A stretch of 64,000 nucleotides of DNA from contig JANCRA010000032.1 of assembly GCA_024362935.1 (NCBI GenBank), positions 2,604,001 to 2,668,000 on the forward strand, in the 5' to 3' direction. The notes beneath the pieces were generated by a model. It saw nothing but the letters and a program-made list of their open reading frames with translations. It had not been told where the DNA came from and made no database searches. Origin of the DNA: Setophaga petechia. Lineage: Eukaryota; Chordata; Aves; Passeriformes; Parulidae. Position 1 is the first letter of the stretch. Each line of letters begins with the position of its first letter. The position numbers and the translations under genes were made by a program. Shown in pieces: positions 1 to 11,600 of this stretch.

Positions 1-2205
1 AAGTTTTAGTTGCTCCTATGAATACTAATTTTCCTCTCAAAGCTTAAAAACATAATAAGTAGCTATATTGGAAGAAGAAAAAAATCTGATTTAATTTTCT
101 AGGTAGAAAAGCAACATTAAGATCTGTAGCCATAGCTAAATACATCTGAAATCCTACTGATATGTAGTTAAAAAGAGGCAAACAAATATGATACAAGGAA
201 CAAAGAACAGGGATGCAAGCAGCAGGAGCTAACAACTAAATTTAACTACAGCTACTTTCAGAGCCCACACTGCCCAGAAGTATACAGACAGTGTAGAAAA
301 ACAAAATATTTTAAAAGAGTTGTGCTTTGGATTAAGCCAAGTCTCAGTATTAAGAACTATCTCCCTACCCCACCAGGCTTAAACACTGCTCTCTACAACA
401 GAGAATAGAAAGGGGGGGTGAGGGGTGAAATACACAAATCCTAAGCCAGTTAAGTGACCTGAAATACAACTGCATGGGGTAGACAGCACACATCCTAAAG
501 TTGGTTTTATGCACATTTGATGTGTCATTCTTGCAGAGTGGCAATTTGTAAGTGAGCACACTCTACTACTAAATCAGGCAAATGTAGAATAGATGTAAAT
601 TCTATAGCCCAGGAACTCCATAGAGGATTTACACTTAAAGTGCAATTAGACTGGAGCTTTAACTCAAATTGTGGCTTTTGTCTGGGTAACTGCTTTACTG
701 TTCAACAGTAGAAACAAAATCTTATCAAATGCTGTATTCAAGCAGTCTCTGCTAACATATGAAGAATGTTGCAAGGAGTTCCCCAAGTAAAGAGAAGTTT
801 ATTTAGGGCAAGATGTCAGTAATCTACTTAACTTCTTATTTTTCCATGCTAGGCAGCATGATTTCCTATTTCTCCCACCTCTAAGGCCACAGAACCAATT
901 CCATAATTATTTCATCAGCAGTGTATCTCTGATGGTAGCCCAAAGCAGTTAGGTGATGGCCAGGTGTATAAGGAGACTTCACTCTGCCCATTTCCTTTCC
1001 TCCCCCTGTTTCTGTAGGTTAAACTGGCAGGCAAGTCTACAAAGTCTACATTCTGTACCCTAACATAGCATGCAGGAGTGATAATTTCTGTTTTCCTTTC
1101 TACTCCAGGAACCTCTGAGACCCCCAAAGTCAGGAACTATTGCCCACCTGATGCTGAGCTGGAAACAGGACAGCACATACTCAAGTAGTGCCAACACACT
1201 CAGTTCATGTACAACCATTATGGGTCACTGAGCTAAAAATGAAGCCATTCTCTGGCAAGTAGATCCAAAGGAAAGAGAACAACAAGAATTTCCAAGAGAA
1301 TGACAGAACTCAGGGCTGCACTTTTATCTGTTACACATAGGATTTTCTTTCTGTTCTGAACTCAATTTACAGCCTTCATTTTGGAACCATTTGTGTTGGC
1401 CACAGGAATCTCCAAAGTCTGCCCCAGCTTTTGATTTTTCCTTGCATATCTCCAGCTTGCTGCTTTTAAAAAGATCATGACACATCAGTAATGGAATAAC
1501 CTTTTGATTTCTAAAAATTCTTGCAAACTTCTCTACCATTGCTTTTCTGTTTAGTATCTCTCCATGAAAAAGATGTTACTGTAAGAGCAAAGAACCATAA
1601 TTTCCAGAGCACCCTGATACCTGACCCACAGCCCAAGATCCTGCATTAACTCCTCTCACTGTTGCTCATTGCAAATGAAAGACTCTGACTGCATCTAGGA
1701 AGGAACAGATTGTTGTAAATTCTCCTTCATGAAGTAGAAAGATGGAGATAGAACAGGCTTTGCAACAAACTGATGCCTGCTAATTCTTGGAAATTTTGGC
1801 ACAAACAGTGATGAAGTTATTTTAGGTGGAGTTAATTTTCATGGTTTTTCTTCATTTCAGTCAGTTATGCATTAAATACATTTTCATTTTAACAGCAGCT
1901 AAATTCAAAATAAATCATGCCTTGCAGTTTGATTGTTAGTATTTTTATAAATTAATTTTTGGTTATAAAAATGCCCTCTTTTACAACAGTTTGAGTTTGC
2001 CTCTGCCATACAAAAGTAGATGAAACAAATGAGGGGCAAAAGCAACAACCATGAGCTAAACCAGAGTTCCAAAAAAAGGCAATGAATTTCTACTTCTTGG
2101 TCTATTTCCAGCACAAAGAAGATAGCTTTGAAGTCAGATCACTATTAATTCACAGTCTGAGTACAAATGTATTCTTTCAAACTGCAAAAGTGAACATTTT
2201 CTTAC
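1..2205 (-). other. Intron after MGAT4A exon 9 (incomplete)
   Basis: AT-rich intronic sequence following the exon-9 donor. Short open frames are present on both strands, but none resembles the remaining MGAT4A exons, and none has convincing splice sites together with family similarity. I see no recognisable transposon or RNA gene. The intron continues past the left edge of the window. Confidence 0.85.
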
Positions 2206-2320
2206 CAATGAAACCCAGTTGAGAAAATTCTAGAATCATCCAATCTTCAGAAGCAAGCTGAAGTGCAAAATTTTTTATTGTGCTGAAATAATTCTGCTTG
2301 ACAACAATGTCATCTTCAAG
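2206..2320 (-). CDS. MGAT4A: MGAT4A coding exon 9: acidic Glu-Asp-Asp motif
   Basis: The exon is 115 nt and encodes residues 259-296, [20 protein letters not shown] then [18 protein letters not shown], plus the first base of Gly297. Residues 260-262 (Glu-Asp-Asp) correspond to the DxD-like motif that in retaining and inverting GT-A enzymes coordinates the divalent metal and UDP-sugar; here it is intact. The acceptor is TACCTTCCTCTAG and the donor TTG|GTAAGA. This is the last exon in the window. The next expected block (KMFQAPDLTLIVEF in mammals, from recall) was looked for between 1 and 2205 and not found. Confidence 0.95.
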
Positions 2321-3687
2321 CTAGAGGAAGGTAGAAGCAATATCAACATTTAAAAAAAAGCACTAGCAAAGCAATAGAAAAAAGTACAGCTAGGAAACAC
2401 TGACTTATAATAGATTGCTAACACATAGCCATGTATTTCTAATGCTAGCACTGATATAAAACATAGATGCCATAGCCTGGAATAACTATTGTAGGGATCA
2501 GTCTGTTTGTGGAGAACTATTACAGAATCCTTGTGGAAAAGTAATACAGAAACTAGTAAGAATGTACAAACATATCTCGACTTCTTACTTTAGAACACTG
2601 CTTTTCCAGCTTCTTTCTTCAAAGGAAAAACATCCATGAAATAATGTTAGTCTAAGTGGCATCATCAGAACAAGTTTAGTATCTGTATTATCTGTACACA
2701 AATGTGACTTACTCACAAATGTAAGAGCACTGAAAGAGTTCCTCCTCTGAGACAACAGGCTAAGACACAATATCTGCAGTCCATAACCACCTAGCCCAGG
2801 CTGCAGAGCTGCCAACATGGGGTGCTACAGTGCCTTTAATTCACAGTCAGTGCTGTAAGGCCATTGCTGCAGTGGAGATCCTGCTTCTCCTGTCCTTTCT
2901 CACAGCACAGCCATGCCCTCCCCCTCGTGCTGGCACTAATATTTGTGCAACTTCTCAGTATCAAACCAGACTGTCACATGCTATTGGCTCTGCAGCTTCC
3001 CAGAGAGCTGAGACTCCAACAGCTCTCAGAGAGGAGTCAGCATAGCTTTGTGAAAACTAGATGAGATGTGTGGGACTTTACACCCCAAGGACACAGGCAC
3101 AACATCTAAATAAAGATCATCAGTGCAGTTACTAAATCTGCAATACCTGTAGGTAAGACTTCTACTTCAAAGCAGAAACACATGATAGGAACAATTCTGA
3201 GCTGAAGGAAAGAACTACTTAACTCTGTTGATAGAAACCTCTTTAAAAAAAATTCCATGTCTACACACAACAGTCATATTAAAGTGACACTGCACTTTCA
3301 AAAGAAAATAAAAATAGATTTTAGCTTCATTCCCACTGAAAACTACGCTGGCTTTTTTTTTTTTTTCTTGCCTAGGCAACTCAACAATAACTCATTTCAG
3401 GGACAAGATAAAAACAGTTAAGTTAAGCTGCTTGGATTCCTTCACTTTTTTTTTGCTAGGCCTCTTAAGAGAAGTGACATAGGATAAATTACTTTCTACT
3501 TCAGAGACAGTGAGACAGTATCCTGCTCAAATTACTTTCCCATATACCATAACCACCATACTTAGTGCCCTCTTTAAATGATGGGATCAAGTTCTCTGTT
3601 CTGTGTAGGTCCTTCTGATGTGTCCAACAACATAATTTCCAGAGACTCATTTGAAAACTCATCTCAAAATAAAGAAGAAAAATTTAC

Positions 3688-3763
3688 CTGAATATAATAA
3701 ACCCCTTTTTTCTGGGCATACATCATAAGAAAACAATAATCCAAGTTTTGTTTTGTTCTCCAT
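3688..3763 (-). CDS. MGAT4A: MGAT4A coding exon 8: catalytic domain
   Basis: The exon is 76 nt. It completes Arg233 and encodes residues 234-258, [20 protein letters not shown] followed by VYYIQ. This is the conserved helix and strand leading into the metal/nucleotide-binding acidic motif at the start of exon 9. The acceptor is AATTTAATTTCAG and the donor CAG|GTAAAT, phase 0. The K-K-G in place of mammalian E-K-G is a conservative difference. No stops or frameshifts are present. Confidence 0.95.
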
Positions 3764-4379
3764 CTGAAATTAAATTGAAAGCTTAAGGTTTATGAAAAAC
3801 TGTTATTTCAATACAAGCTGGCAATATAAAGTAAATTTCATTATGAAGAATGACACATATTAGTGAAATGTTAGGACAGCTGCTTTTGGCATTGTTCCCT
3901 CAGGAAATCCACTGTCTGGAAAAAAAAAGGAACAAAGCTTTCCCCTTATTCTTTAATACAGACATCAAACTGGTTTAATTTGAACCTGACTTTGTGACAA
4001 CTACCTGACATTTCACTAAAAACACATGTGCATTTAAAATGGTAATTCAACAAGTACTACTGGGTTTTACCCTGTATTTCATGAAGAAAACCAGCAAATG
4101 AAAGAGTCCACATACAGGAATAAAAGTATATCAAAAGTCTCAGTTCTCCTCCCAAAATTTAACACTAAATGGATTCAACCAAGCTTAGGCTCTGATCATG
4201 CACAGAGCAGCATGTAGCTAAGAATGAGATGGATTCACAGAGCACTTTTAGCAACCCCACACTTGCAAGAATTACAGTAAGAAAACATTTCAAGAATTCA
4301 CATCCCACTTGCCGTTTTATAAACAACCAAAGTGTGGGTGTGGGAGGAGATGGGAAAAGATCTGGGAGAATAAACCTAC

Positions 4380-4493
4380 CTCACTCTCTCTTTTGAGTCT
4401 CCAAATGTTTCTTTCAAGTTTGTCAAGTCAGGATAGTATGTTGCAGGAGGGGCTATTACTTCCACCAAGCCAGAATTGATCTCTGTAGAAAAC
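4380..4493 (-). CDS. MGAT4A: MGAT4A coding exon 7: catalytic domain
   Basis: The exon is 114 nt. It completes Glu195, encodes residues 196-232 and gives two bases of Arg233. The peptide begins [20 protein letters not shown] and continues [17 protein letters not shown]. The PP-x-x-YYPDL and [18 protein letters not shown] blocks are characteristic of GT54 enzymes. The acceptor is TTCCATTTACAG and the donor GAG|GTAGGT. It lies 551 bp downstream of exon 6 and 616 bp upstream of exon 8 in gene sense, so exons 6-9 form a compact cluster within 2.9 kb. Confidence 0.95.
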
Positions 4494-5044
4494 CTGTAAA
4501 TGGAAACATCCTGAAGTCACCTGAGGGATTCTGAGTCCTGTAGTTCCTGCTCCCTGTCTGTTGGAGCAGTTGCTGTGTCTGGGTATGAGGACTTGCTCAA
4601 ATGAGCCATATAGAAGAACAGTAATATAGAAAAAAGTATTGTTTTCCTTAGCATGTCCTTCAGAGCACTGTCACCTTCTGTCAATCAGAATCAAACACAT
4701 TCTAAACATTTTTTGTGCTTTTTCAGAAACTAGTGATTTTTTACAGTTCTCTTTGAACATAGAGAATTCAAGGCCCTAACACAGATGTCAGATGTCACAA
4801 ATTTTCGTTCATGTTTAAACAATCCCATCTGTTTATGGTGCATCAAATAATTTAATCCCACTTACTGTTTTACAGTTTAACTGACTGAATCACTGCCTCT
4901 TACTTTTTTTGTTCAAAAGTCCAAAGCTCCGCAAAACAAAAAGTCATGATCTCCTATTTCCAGAATATCTTTATTTGCTTATTACAACCTGATTTATTTT
5001 ATCATCAATAAACTAAGAAATTCCCAATTGAAACTACAACTTAC

Positions 5045-5091
5045 TCTCTTTCCAGGCTTGCAACAACACTGTTAACATAATCAAGATCGGT
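5045..5091 (-). CDS. MGAT4A: MGAT4A coding exon 6: 47-nt small exon
   Basis: This is a very short exon of 47 nt encoding residues 180-194 (TDLDYVNSVVASLER) plus two bases of Glu195. It was identified by family homology (TDIDYVHGVVANLEK in mammals, from recall) and by perfect phase agreement with exons 5 and 7. The donor is AGA|GTAAGT, a strong consensus. The acceptor ends TTTTTCCCCCAG, and immediately upstream is an uninterrupted run of 18 T in gene sense (5105-5122), which forms most of the polypyrimidine tract. Skipping would shift the frame, since 47 is not a multiple of three. Confidence 0.93.
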
Positions 5092-5104
5092 CTGGGGGAA
5101 AAAC

Positions 5105-5122
5105 AAAAAAAAAAAAAAAAAA
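5105..5122. repeat. Homopolymer A18 (T18 in gene sense)
   Basis: Eighteen consecutive A on the plus strand, read as T18 in MGAT4A sense, lie 14-31 nt upstream of the first base of exon 6. The run is therefore part of the polypyrimidine tract of that 47-nt exon. Length polymorphism and sequencing error are both likely here. Confidence 0.95.
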
Positions 5123-5487
5123 GAATAGATTACTTGATAGTTCTAGAGTTACATGTCAAAAGAATGAAGTAAAATAAACATTGCAGTTGGCTGTCCTTGA
5201 AAAACACTTTCATTGTGTAAGATATTGGAGCAATAAAAGAAAACAACACACACGTAGCTATGTCTTACCTCTAATATGAGATTTTTTTTGTCAACAGAGG
5301 GGAATAATTATCTCATACCTACACTTAACAGAAAAGTGTTAAAAACTCACACTCTTGATGACAAAATGATCACTGAGTGTTTATGAAGGAAGAACTTGAT
5401 ATTATTATTATACAACAATCACAATAATATATAAGAAAATATTACCAAATATTACCAAAGAAATCTTTCTGGAAAACAGAGCATTGA

Positions 5488-5513
5488 ACACACACACACA
5501 AACACACACACAC
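5488..5513. repeat. (CA)n microsatellite, interrupted
   Basis: About 26 bp of alternating A and C with one AAA interruption in the middle. It lies in the intron between exons 5 and 6, with nothing functional visible nearby. Confidence 0.9.
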
Positions 5514-8209
5514 TCCTCTTTCAAATGTTCCCCTCCTAAGCTTTGCATTTGAAGCAAATGCCCTAACCACAGAGAGCAGTGAGCCTGCTGCCTTTCTGAC
5601 CAGGGTTGCTTTTTTGCATCAGAGACTAAATCTGAGGGACAACTAATCCCATCAATCTCTCAGTTATCATAGATACAACAATTCTAAAAATTACTTGTTG
5701 GTGAAAATACAAATCGTGACATTCTGGAAAAGTCTAGATCATCTAAACTCCCAGCACTGGGCAATTATTCAACCTGGCTGTACACATGCATTCGAAGAAA
5801 AGAGAATTTGTGAACTCATAAATGTGACTGAAAACCCTAGTCTTTGTTACACTGGTTAATCTAATGATTTGATGGTTAAATTTTTGAAAAGAATAGTCTA
5901 TAAATCAACCCAGATTCTGGCTCATGAGGATTCTGGAGAAAAAGTTGTCTTTGAAATACCAGAAACAAAGGAACAGTTCAAATTTTTTCTGATGAATTTG
6001 CAACACAGGATATCATTAAAGGATTATACACAGAGAATAAATCCCCCACAAGCCTTTCTATAGAACCGGTAATCTTGTTTGATAAAGGTGCTCACCCTTT
6101 GATCTCAAAAAATCACCATTTCTATTTTTTAAAGATTTATTTTTATGAAATCAAACATAATGCCAGTAACGCACGCTTTTCAAAAAGGATAACAACAGCA
6201 GTGGATTTCTTCCAAAAGCAGATTTTAAATAGCACAAGAACACGTGAGGAGAAGTATTTATTGTAATTTTGATGTAGGTATTTTGTTTTAAGTGCTATGC
6301 CTAATGCTGGGCAGAGGTTTTAGTAAGCTGGTAAGGTGCTCACAATTTAAAAGTCATATTGCACTGTGTTTCACACAAGAAGACTCACAAGTCCATAACC
6401 TTTACATATCACTGTTTAAATACCTCTGTGAATTGTTTATACACATTTAATTAATAGAATGGAGTTACACATAACTTTTTCTGTTTCATGTAACAGCTGC
6501 AAATCATAAGAACCTAGTGACTACCCAAAAATAATTTTAATATAACCATCTTTAACTGAAGCATTTCTTTTTCTCTCTTTTCAAAGCCTTTTAAGCATTA
6601 AAAATACAGAAGCTGCAGTTCAAACATCCTGTGAGAAGACAATAATTTGCATTTCAGTTGGCATGCCAAATTTCAATTACTCAGTCCAGCATTAAGAACT
6701 CCAACACATGTAATACAGTCCATATTGAAATTGCATAGAAATATATAGGATTTATATATATCTACATACACACACTCAGCAGAAACACAGCTAGTTTCTA
6801 TTAAGTTTTCCAGAGATTAAAATAAATGCCAAACTTCATGCCAACTGGAATCATGCATTTAATCACAAGCCTGTGCCTTAGTGCACATCTCCTTAGCAGG
6901 AACATAGTTTTGACCTATTTTCCAGACTACCATGAAGCCTTGCTACTGCTTGTAAAACCTTACACTCTTGTACAGAAAAAACATCACAATCAGAAGAAAA
7001 AAAAGTCTGGAATAAGAGAGTTTTCTCCCTACTTCTCACTATTTGTTTGCATGCTTCATGTGAAAAGCTGGCAGTTCCCCCAGTTAGAGCTGCAATCACA
7101 ATAGGATCACATCAAAAAGGTGCAGCTTGAACTCTTCCAACCTCATATGGTAATCTTGGCTGTCACAAAAAGTCAAGAAGGTCTGGTCTAGCTCCTATGA
7201 ACATGAGATACAGAAAATACCACTGCTGGCTTAGTAGGCAACTTTTCCTTCTCAATCAGCAATCACTGTATCACTGTAGTGCAAAAGCACATGACACTTT
7301 CAGAAAGAAAAAGAACACGTAGATGAGAAGAGTTGGTGTCATTTTTCACATGATCAAATGTATTAAAACACTGCATTCTGCCACCATTTTAATATAAGCA
7401 GTCGTATTTCTATCTACCAGCACCATATGAGATTCAGAACCAGGATTTCAACACAAAACATCTTTCTACATCAGAGCTTCAAGAGACAATTGAGTCTCTC
7501 ATTGCCCAGTCTAACACTAAGTAGGATCTTCAGGACATGTCCCAAGAAGGTGGCACTTTGATGTTAATTCATACAACATCATGAAACGAGAATACACAAC
7601 AGATTTGATCAAGCTGTGACTATACCCAAGGGAAGAGTGAAGTAGACAGAAGACTTTGCAGAGTACCAATGGAAGGAAATCTGGAATAGCTAAATTAAAT
7701 CTAAGGATCTTTCAAGCAGTATCAGTAAATTCAATCAGAAGCTTAAAAGCAACAGATAAGAAATCCATTATTAATCAAAATCTATTTCCTATTTTCAAGG
7801 AATGAAGTGTTTACTGCCTTTAAAAAATAAGATACAAAGTCCTCTTTATCAACCTGAAGGACACAAGACTGTTCATCTGCAAGGTTTTCAGTGAAAATCA
7901 CCTGGTCAATTTTCTGAAGGCTGTAATTTTATATTGCTCGTCATTATGTGAAATACATGGTAAAATTACCCACTCCTGTTCTATGGGATGATGAAAGATC
8001 AAACAAAATTGTAATTAGTAAGCAATGAAATGACCACACTATGCAGAATAGCATGCTTGTTTCTCAGGGTGTTCTTGAAAGATGTTCTTGAATAATGTTA
8101 AGTCTTGCTTCTAGTAGACTTCATTTAAGAATTGAGATCTGGATAATCTGGATAATCTAGTCTAGATACATTTCCAAGATGGTGAAAGTCCTCAAGGGCA
8201 AGTCTTTGG

Positions 8210-8600
8210 AGGCGGTGAGGTCTCTTGGTTTTTTAAACTTAGAAGAGAAGATTGAGAGGTGACTTCATCACAGTCTGCAGCTTCCCTGAGGTGGTCAGTG
8301 GAGAGGGAGATGCTGATGTCCTTTCTCTGGTGACCAGTGAAGGACACATGGAAATGGTGTGAAGCTGCATCAAGGCAAGTTCAGACTGGACACCAGGAAA
8401 AGATTCTTCACTGAGTGGTCAGTCATGGGAATAGGCTGCCAGTGGAAGTGGTCATGATGCCATGGCTGTCAGAGCTCAAGAAGCATTTGGATGATGCCTT
8501 TAGTCAGATAGTTTAGTTTTAGGTAGTCATTTGAGGAACTGGGTGTTGGTCTTGATGATCCTTTGGGGTCCTTTTTAGCTTGAGACATTCTACGATTGCG
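8210..8600 (+). mobile_element. CR1 LINE 3' fragment
   Basis: The segment follows the order of the CR1 3' region: a 'gaagattgagaggtgacttc' block, then the 'ggtgaccagtgaaggacaca' block, 'caggaaaagattcttcac', 'gaataggctgccagtgga' and finally 'gtcttgatgatccttt' before a degraded end near 'cattctacgatt'. CR1 is a non-LTR retrotransposon typical of birds and reptiles; copies are usually 5'-truncated, as here. It is diverged, non-coding, and antisense to MGAT4A. The left boundary is approximate. Confidence 0.85.
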
Positions 8601-11600
8601 GTTTTTTTCCTATGCATCTGCCACTTAGGACAGTAAATAAACTTTTGGTCTTAAATGCCATGGTTTTTCTTACATTTTTAGAAACAGTCTACCTTCTGTC
8701 ATTCTTGAGGGTATGAATTTAACAGTATGAAAGGATTGATTCTTAAAAGAAGAAATCTTGGTTTTATAGGACATTTGGCTAGCTGTTCATCAGAACTTTC
8801 TAACCTCTCATTTTGACTGCTAGCTAATGTACTCTGCTGCTTTGCTGTGCACACACTCACTCAAAATCAATCAAAAAGTTTGGAAAGTTCACTGCTGCTC
8901 TGGCTCTTTCTGTGTTTGAGAATTATGATGTCTGTTCAGACAAATGTTAGAATAATCACAAATTTTATGTGCAGCCTTGCCAGCACTTCAGAAAAGCGTT
9001 TTAGAGAATTGGAGTACAGCATTTTGCAAAAACAGAGGGAATTTTTAAACTTATTTCACTGACAATCTGCAAATTCAGTTTGTTCTACAACAGATTCTGA
9101 GGTTTTTTTAAAAGAGAGATTTATCAAAGCATTCTACATGCATTTGTCATCAAAACTGTTGATGTAAACAGTTAAACCTTAGATACAGCCATGTTCACCG
9201 GCTTATAAAACTCCACAGAAAAGGCAAACTACACGTTTATTTGCCTTGAAATAGTAAAAGCACATATAAGTATGATTACCTATATACAAGGCATAAAATT
9301 TTCCTTGGAAAAAACAGCCACTCATGTGGCATTTGACCTATTTGGGGTACATATGCAGTGAAGACAAAGCCCTAAGGAATAAACGTGCGGCAGTGGCTTC
9401 CAGTGGTTGTAGTAGTGTGTGTATATATAAACAAAGCCTGTGGAAAAAGGTAGTATCATCTTTTAGAGTTCAACAAATGCAGCTGAAAAATAATTATATT
9501 CAGAAATACTGTGTCTTGTTTCAAATCTGAAGCAGTGAGTTCAAATTAAATACAGGGAACGTGAGACCAAGTAGCAAGGCAAGAAACAGGAATGAGAATA
9601 CTGTCATAACATAACCAGCTAATGTTACATAAGCAAAATGCAGCCTGTGTCCTACATGAGCTAATGACTTCATCTCTCCCTTAAATTCCCCCCTCCATGA
9701 CACAGGCAAGACATTTCTTTCTGTCTCCAGTCATTTCTATGATTAACCCAATGCAGTTCAAGACAGGGTTTCATAATGCAAAAGCCTTTGGCAGCAATAG
9801 CAGGATTACAAGTATACTCTTGTAGCACTCCACTCTTGTTTCTCCCTACCCTTGTGCTCTGCCTGTCAGATCCTCAATCATGAGAGCAAATATCCAGATG
9901 GATTGTGCTGTGAACCACAACAGCGTGTCAAGTTGAGTTTTTAAGAAGGCCAGCTACAGCAAAAAGCATCACATTACAATGCAAGACCAGACATTCAGAT
10001 GCAAGTTATGCTAGTGTCATACAACCACTACTAGTTTTGTGGAGTCTGAAAGAAAGCAGCACATACTGCCTCGCAGCATGGGAAACCTTTTGTTCTCCCT
10101 GGAGAAGCCATTGCTGAAATGCTCTAGACAGTTTGTCTTCCAGAAGATAGGCAGTTGCTGTGCAGCTAAAGTACCTTTCTACAATTTGTGCTCTTTATTT
10201 GGAGGACAGAAGGAATTTTTAGGTCAAGGTAGACCACTGTAGCAAAACTTGATAGGGCTGTCCAAAAATTCAGTGCCAATTCAGTCTACCATATAAGTAT
10301 GAAGTCACCTGCTACAATGCTTCTGAAATAAGATTATTACTGCTACTTCCCACCTCACAAATACCCTAGATGTCACCATAGAGATCAGACATCTCACAAT
10401 AGTGATGTTCCCTCACCAGAAGGATCAGGTAGTTATTGTGGCCCAGGTGCACCTCAGCAAGCATTTCAGAGAAGCTTTTCAGTCATACTAGTCTAGGGCT
10501 TGGGGAAAGAGCAAAATCCTGGATTTTATCTTTGTGCTGAGATAGCAAATTTATCTCAGGTACATTCAAGTATTCAAATCCTGTCAAGGATCTTTTCTTA
10601 GATCCAAGAACGATTTTTTTATCACTGGTTTAATTCCTTATAGAAAACTTGCTAGTCACTGACATGAAAAGAGAAGCATAAAATCCTATGTTGGTGCCCA
10701 GTATCAGCAGTCCATACTCCTGTGTACCAAAGCTTAGGTGACAAAGGAGAGGGACTATAAAAACAGCATAAATATCTCAAATTCTCACTGAAAGGTCAAG
10801 CTACCTTTCCAGATACAAGAGCTGTCAGTGTATCAGGAAGGTGTGTTCATCCTGATCAGCTTTGAGTGAGATGTCCAAAACAAAGATTCCCATTTCTGCA
10901 GGCCTTTAATGTTATTTGGTGTAGATAACGTATCTTGATATAACAGCTTTGATTAGCTTTGATTTTTTAAAATGCATATACATTACACATATTTATGTAC
11001 ACTCTAAGATTTATCAGGCTTTTTCCAATACAAGATGGACTGTCAGATCTTTCAGGGACTCTCCAGGGCAGTTCCAAGTAGGGGCAGCTCACAGACAATC
11101 AGCAGAAAGCATGAACATTTCTGTAGCTGGGATGATGCTAATACATCCAGGTTGAGAGCAAGACAATCAAAATACTCTTTTGTTTTCTACCTAGAGAGCT
11201 GCTGATCAGAGAGAACTGGAATTCAGGCCCAGAGCAAGAAAAGGTGGAAACACAGCCCTGTTTATTCCGTGGAGAAGGTTTACATATTGCACTGCAGCAT
11301 CAATACCTACAAAACAGGTTCAGCAAGATTTGACCCAGTCCTCATTCTGCTAAGGCTTTGCTCATATCCATGCACAGGATGGCTTCTTGCTGGGTGCTTG
11401 TGTCACACTGACCTAACCAGGACAGAAACTTTTCCAAAGAAAAGCATCTCTTAATTTAGCAGCCACTGTTTACATAAAGAGATAACACAATGATACTACA
11501 AGATAATCAAGATATGCAAATTTTTCCAGCTTAAGTGAATGGTACATACATGAAACAACAGAGTAAGATTAAAATCAGGAATATGTAAGAAAGGAAAACT

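Larger units (their letters stand above)
2321..5044 (-). other. Short MGAT4A introns between exons 6 and 9
   Basis: Three introns lie in this interval: 2321-3687 (1,367 bp), 3764-4379 (616 bp) and 4494-5044 (551 bp); exons 7 and 8 are listed separately. They are AT-rich with ordinary GT-AG ends. A T-run occurs at about 3352-3366. No repeat family or second gene is recognised. Confidence 0.85.

Noticed and set aside
1..2205. Possible tenth MGAT4A coding exon
   Set aside because: I searched the minus strand for the expected block following residue 297 and found none. The remaining exons must lie left of the window.
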